Shown: positions 60,501 through 64,000 of the stretch, piece by piece
Numbering within the stretch: the stretch's first letter is position 1
Layout of the letters: each line of letters begins with the position of its first letter
Origin: Dehalococcoidia bacterium
GTDB lineage: Bacteria > Chloroflexota > Dehalococcoidia > Dehalococcoidales > RBG-16-60-22
NCBI GenBank assembly: GCA_030615035.1
Contig: JAUXAC010000003.1
Span: 32,279-96,278 of the forward strand
DNA: 64,000 nucleotides
Direction: 5' to 3'
Made by a program: the position numbers and the translations under genes
The notes under the pieces: generated by a model
Told to the model about the DNA's origin: nothing
Seen by the model: only the letters and a program-made list of their open reading frames with translations
Database searches by the model: none

Positions 60501-60575
60501 AGGATTACCTCTAGAACAAGGGCTATCTATCGTTTTAAACCCTTACCACCATCTGCAGAAGCCCTGGTACGTCTA

Positions 60576-61208
60576 CTATTTTCCCCCTCTCAGGATTCTA
60601 AGCAGGGCCTCCCTAAATTCATCAAAAGAGGACATCTGTTCTCGTAATTCCGACGGAAGTTTCGCGAGCAACGACTTGCCGCCTCCGGGTTGCTTCACAG
60701 CTAATTCGTACAGCAGCTTGTGCTCCCGGGCTAGGCTATGAACCAGATCATTAAACTGTGAATGCATTCGTTCCGCCTGTTCTTTAACACTTTGCTGAAG
60801 TTCCTGCATCAGGAGCTTGTCTCTCAACTGGAAGTCCCTTTTCTCAATGGCTCTTCGCATCTTCAGCAACATGTCATCCAGGTTAAAGGGCTTGGTGATG
60901 TAGTCATAAGCCCCCAATTGCATAGCCTTAACGGCAGTCTGCGCGTTGTCAACAGCGGTAACCATTATCACACAAATTTCTGGCCAGTCAGCGGTTAGCT
61001 TGCCCAGCACCTCCATCCCGGTCATCCCCGACATTTTTATATCCAGAAGCACTACCCCAACCTCCTGTTCGCAGACCCGTTCCAGGGCCTCCAGTCCGCT
61101 ACCTGCCGTGACCACCTCATAGCCTGCCTCTTCTAGGGTACGCTTGAGGAGTTTCCGTACAGTCTGCTCGTCATCAACAACCAGTACCTTCCCTCGTTGT
61201 TCAGCCAT
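60576..61208 (-). CDS. Response regulator with receiver plus C-terminal coiled coil
   Basis: 210 residues. Receiver at 1-125 with VVDDE and Asp56 in LLDIKMSGMTG, Lys in YITKPFN. The rest is a long helix (LQQSVKEQAERMHSQFNDLV) and a helical tail without a known DNA-binding or enzymatic motif. The receiver is like NtrC/AtoC types, but the AAA+ and Fis domains are absent. It overlaps the next upstream gene by 8 bp. Confidence 0.88.
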   Translation of the reverse strand: MAEQRGKVLVVDDEQTVRKLLKRTLEEAGYEVVTAGSGLEALERVCEQEVGVVLLDIKMSGMTGMEVLGKLTADWPEICVIMVTAVDNAQTAVKAMQLGAYDYITKPFNLDDMLLKMRRAIEKRDFQLRDKLLMQELQQSVKEQAERMHSQFNDLVHSLAREHKLLYELAVKQPGGGKSLLAKLPSELREQMSSFDEFREALLRILRGGK

Positions 61209-61599
61209 TTTCCACCTCCTTCAAGGTTTCTCTCAGTATAGCTTTTATCTCATCAGGAGTAAATGGTTTGGGTAAGAACGGTCTGCCAGTTTGCTCCATA
61301 AAAGCCTCGGTATCTTTTCCAAGTACGCTTCCTGTGGTGAAGATTACTCTGCTTGCTAGTTGTGTATGTCTCTCTTGCAACCATCGGTAAAGCTCTTTAC
61401 CATCCATCTCTGGCATCCTGATATCAATCAGGAAGATGTCATATCGCTTCTCCCTTATCATATCCTGAGCTACCTTCCCGTTGACAGCAATATCCACCTC
61501 AAAGCCTTCACCGCTGAGGACTCTCCGGCATACATCGCCGATTGCTGGTTCGTCTTCGACCACAAGGATTCTCTTTAGACCGGCACTAGAGTTTTTCAT
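61201..61599 (-). CDS. Single-domain response regulator
   Basis: 132 residues, receiver only. VVEDE pocket, Asp59 phosphoacceptor in LIDIRMPEMDG, Lys in FLPKPF. Its end overlaps the start of the following regulator by 8 bp, and it starts 21 bp after the large hybrid kinase, so it is translated in the same operon. Probably a relay component for that kinase. Confidence 0.92.
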   Translation of the reverse strand: MKNSSAGLKRILVVEDEPAIGDVCRRVLSGEGFEVDIAVNGKVAQDMIREKRYDIFLIDIRMPEMDGKELYRWLQERHTQLASRVIFTTGSVLGKDTEAFMEQTGRPFLPKPFTPDEIKAILRETLKEVENG

Positions 61600-61620
61600 C
61601 CTATTGCTCCTTCCCTCCCA

Positions 61621-63459
61621 CTACTTGCTGATAGGCAGTTCAACGACAAAGGTGGCACCTTTGCCTAATTTGCTTTCAGCGTATATCCTGCCGCTGTGTT
61701 CAGCTATTATCCCGTGACAGATGCTAAGACCGAGCCCGGTCCCCTCGCCTACTTCCTTGGTGGTAAAGAACGGGTCGAACAGGTGCCTCAGGTTTTCTTT
61801 AGCAATCCCCGGACCATCATCGGCAAAGGAAGCCCGGATAATGTTCCCCACCCGTTCAGTGGTGATAGTAAGTATGCCTCTTCCATGCGCCTCAATCATA
61901 AAATGCTCGGCATTGATAATGATGTTCAGGAATACCTGCTGCAGCTGAAAACCATCTGCCACTACTTCCGGTAAGTCAGGTGCAAACGGAGTGTTGACCT
62001 GGATGTTGTTTACCCTCTGCTCGTAGGCACGTAGTTCCAATACTGTTTTCACAATATTGTTTATATCCACCGGCTGCTTTTCTGGCTCACGCTTTCGGGC
62101 GAAGATGAGGAGATTTTTTACCACTTCAGCAGTTCGTTTGGCCTCCCTATTTATTACTTCCAGGTCTTCTTTGATATCATCGGGGATGTCTTTGCTTAAC
62201 AGCAGGTCGGAGAAACCGATAACACCGGTTAACGGATTGTTTAGCTCGTGGGCAATGCCTGATGACAGCTCACCAATGGAAGCCAGCCGGTCGGTAACGA
62301 TGAGTTGCTCTCGCATTTTTATGCGCTCGCTGATGTCTTTTGCAATGTGGACAGTACCGACAATCTCACCTTTCTCATTAAATATAGGCGATGTAGACAT
62401 CTCAAGATGAATCCCCAGGTGAGGTTCAAAAAATTCCGCTGTATGTGGCTTTCCGTCCTCCAGTGTTTGTTTATGAGGGCAAAGCGGCACGGGTTCATTT
62501 GTTCCATGAATCACTTGGTAGCATGTTTTGCCGACAACTTCTTTTGGTTTCATCTTGAGGGCATCAGCAAAAGCCTTGTTCACTCTAACAAGTCTGAAAT
62601 CTTTATCATGGATGGAAACCAAGTCAGCAATGGAGTCAAAGGTTGTTCTCCACTCTTCAGCTGCCTGCTTTATCGCGTCCTCTGCTTTCTTGCGCTCGGT
62701 GATATCCTGATGTATTACCTGATATTGTGCTTCACCATTCCACACCACCTCCTTACGGGACAACACCAGATATCGGATTTCCCCGTCCTTACGTACGATA
62801 CTTACTTCGTAACTAGGCGGGCCAGGCTTCCCCAGTTTTCTCTTTTCTTTCCTTTCCTGGTGCTCAGCATAGCTTTCCGGCGTATAACGCTTTTTCGCAG
62901 GTGTGGCTTTCAGTTCTTCCACGCTGCTGTATCCGTAAATATCCAGAATAGCCTGATTGGCATAAATAGTTTCTCCTTCCGCGGTAATAATGCGAATCCC
63001 CAAAGGAGAATTATCTATAGAGTTGCGGAAATTTTGTTCTGCTACCCGGAGCTCCTCCTGCATTAGCTTGCTCTCTTTTCTGACCTCGGCCTCGTGCAAC
63101 TCACGTTCAATGGCAGGCACAAGCCGTGTCAGATTATCTTTCATCAGGTAGTCATGGGCACCAGCTTTCATGGTTGCCACCGCAGTCTCCTCACCGACAG
63201 TGCCTGATACGACGATAGAAGGCAGGTCGAGCCCTGTTTTCTTTAACAGCTCCAGTGCTGCTGGGCCACTGAAGTGCGGCATCTTGTAATCCGCAATGAT
63301 GACATCCCATGCCTGCTTCTTGAGAGCGGCGGTCATGGCTTCAGCTGTTTCCACCCGCTCGAACGTGGCGTCATAACCACCACGCTCCAGCTCGCGTATC
63401 ACCAGGAGGGCGTCGTCTTCTGAATCCTCGACTACAAGTACACGGAGGGGTTTGCCCAT
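61621..63459 (-). CDS. Receiver-PAS-PAS-histidine kinase
   Basis: 612 residues. N-terminal receiver with VVEDSEDD and Asp57 (IIADYKMPHFSG); PAS at about 135-260 (NSPLGIRIITAEGETIYANQ) and about 275-390 (FDSIADLVSIHDKDF, with PLCPHKQT containing a Cys); phosphotransfer His in SSGIAHELNNPLTGVIGFSD; ATPase with DDGPGI and GTGLGLSICHGIIAEHSG. There are no membrane helices. The receiver at the front is likely to accept phosphate from a neighbouring kinase and modulate this one. ATG 63457-63459 abuts the upstream stop codon. Confidence 0.94.
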   Translation of the reverse strand: MGKPLRVLVVEDSEDDALLVIRELERGGYDATFERVETAEAMTAALKKQAWDVIIADYKMPHFSGPAALELLKKTGLDLPSIVVSGTVGEETAVATMKAGAHDYLMKDNLTRLVPAIERELHEAEVRKESKLMQEELRVAEQNFRNSIDNSPLGIRIITAEGETIYANQAILDIYGYSSVEELKATPAKKRYTPESYAEHQERKEKRKLGKPGPPSYEVSIVRKDGEIRYLVLSRKEVVWNGEAQYQVIHQDITERKKAEDAIKQAAEEWRTTFDSIADLVSIHDKDFRLVRVNKAFADALKMKPKEVVGKTCYQVIHGTNEPVPLCPHKQTLEDGKPHTAEFFEPHLGIHLEMSTSPIFNEKGEIVGTVHIAKDISERIKMREQLIVTDRLASIGELSSGIAHELNNPLTGVIGFSDLLLSKDIPDDIKEDLEVINREAKRTAEVVKNLLIFARKREPEKQPVDINNIVKTVLELRAYEQRVNNIQVNTPFAPDLPEVVADGFQLQQVFLNIIINAEHFMIEAHGRGILTITTERVGNIIRASFADDGPGIAKENLRHLFDPFFTTKEVGEGTGLGLSICHGIIAEHSGRIYAESKLGKGATFVVELPISK

Positions 63460-63909
63460 CTACTTTCTCCTTGTTTGAGGTGGCGGCTCGTTTACGACCA
63501 GCCAGTACAGACCCAGTTGCCGCGCCGCTTCAACGAACTCGGTAAAGTCCACCGGCTTCCGAACGTAGCTGTTGGCACCAAATTTGTAGCCGTTGACCAT
63601 ATCTCGCTCTTCCTTGGACGAGGTGAGAATCACTACCGGAACGAGCTTTGTCCGCTCATCAGCACGCATACGCTGCAATACCTCAAACCCGTCCACTTTG
63701 GGTAGCTTCAGGTCCAGGATAACTACCGCAGGCATAGGGCACACACTGCGCTCGGTATAGGCACCGCTGGCAAAGAGAAAGTCCAGTGCCTCCGCCCCGT
63801 CACGCACCACCGCAATCTGATTCCTAACGTTATATTGCTTTAAAGCACGTAGGGTCAGCTCTACATCATCGGGATTGTCTTCCACCAGCAGGATAGTCTT
63901 CCTCCCCAT
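63460..63909 (-). CDS. Rcp1-like single-domain response regulator
   Basis: 149 residues from ATG 63909, with AGGAGG upstream; the frame up to 63987 overlaps the preceding kinase gene. [15 protein letters not shown] and Asp66 in [16 protein letters not shown] with the extended loop [13 protein letters not shown] are typical of receivers paired with phytochrome-like or PAS kinases (Rcp1 type). Its stop is directly followed by the start of the hybrid kinase. Confidence 0.92.
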   Translation of the reverse strand: MGRKTILLVEDNPDDVELTLRALKQYNVRNQIAVVRDGAEALDFLFASGAYTERSVCPMPAVVILDLKLPKVDGFEVLQRMRADERTKLVPVVILTSSKEERDMVNGYKFGANSYVRKPVDFTEFVEAARQLGLYWLVVNEPPPQTRRK

Positions 63910-63932
63910 TTTCTCCTCCTTTTTTAGTAATG

Positions 63933-64000
63933 TTATTCCAGCTTGAAATAGAATGTTGCGCCTTCTTCCACCTTCCCTTCGGCCCACACCTGACCACCGT
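63933..64000 (-). CDS. C-terminal end of a histidine kinase (runs off window)
   Basis: The last 22 codons are visible, reading [20 protein letters not shown] and ending in TAA at 63933. This is the closing strand-turn of a HATPase domain (usually GGRIWVESxxGxGATFxFTLP). It is the first visible gene of the reverse-strand phosphorelay block, 23 bp before the Rcp1-like receiver. Confidence 0.85.
   Translation of the reverse strand, partial: GGQVWAEGKVEEGATFYFKLE

Overview
The window looks like chromosomal DNA of moderate G+C from an anaerobic bacterium, most plausibly a Chloroflexota/Dehalococcoidia-type lineage from sediment or the subsurface. That placement is an inference. It rests on three lipoproteins with long Pro-Ala linkers behind the lipobox, the oxygen-independent siroheme-to-heme genes ahbC/ahbD/ahbAB, DsrM/DsrK/DsrC-like proteins, an orange-protein-like set of MinD/NifX proteins, a corrinoid protein, and several regulators with paired Cys-Trp motifs. 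No rRNA, tRNA, CRISPR array, complete insertion sequence or prophage was seen.

Layout. 1-2.3 kb: 5' part of carB (minus), then pyruvate kinase. 2.7-6.9 kb: an ABC-type substrate-binding lipoprotein, a Cache/HAMP/PAS histidine kinase and two receiver-only regulators. 7.1-12.1 kb: DUF134 regulator with a perfect palindrome upstream, two NifX-type proteins, a DUF5320-like protein, zinc ribbons, two MinD ATPases with ferredoxin inserts and a radical SAM enzyme, with a decayed metallo-hydrolase behind it. 12.3-14.7 kb: convergent NarL/NarX-type pair. 15.3-19 kb: DsrC-like, DsrM-like and DsrK-like proteins plus a Cys-rich MerR regulator. 19.2-25 kb: a PAS sensor that stops with no output domain, facing a truncated siroheme synthase fragment at the end of the heme operon; this looks like a rearrangement junction.

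25.5-40.4 kb is catabolic. It holds a TRAP transporter, a zinc alcohol dehydrogenase, a CoA-acylating aldehyde dehydrogenase and two overlapping citrate-synthase-like genes with diverged active sites. These are followed by Nudix, PhoU-like/Pit phosphate genes, a methyltransferase, a DsrE-like protein and an HpcH/HpaI aldolase, then (minus) a 3-hydroxyisobutyrate/tartronate-semialdehyde reductase-type enzyme and a hydroxypyruvate-isomerase-like protein. 40.5-49.8 kb: a second TRAP transporter, a URO-D-type methyltransferase with its corrinoid protein, and a glycine-betaine-type ABC transporter. 50-57.3 kb: a methyltransferase, an XRE regulator with the Cys-Trp domain, a small membrane protein, TrmO, an AbrB-like regulator and a MacAB-like exporter. 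57.3-64 kb (minus): two small proteins, a secreted subtilase and a block of response regulators and kinases running off the end.

Most unusual points: the split citrate-synthase pair in a TRAP/ADH/ALDH operon; a DsrC-like protein lacking the usual last cysteine, encoded beside DsrMK; strong hairpins directly after all three Pro-Ala binding-protein genes and before their permease genes; and a ~97-bp leader duplicated in front of a TRAP operon and the aldolase gene.
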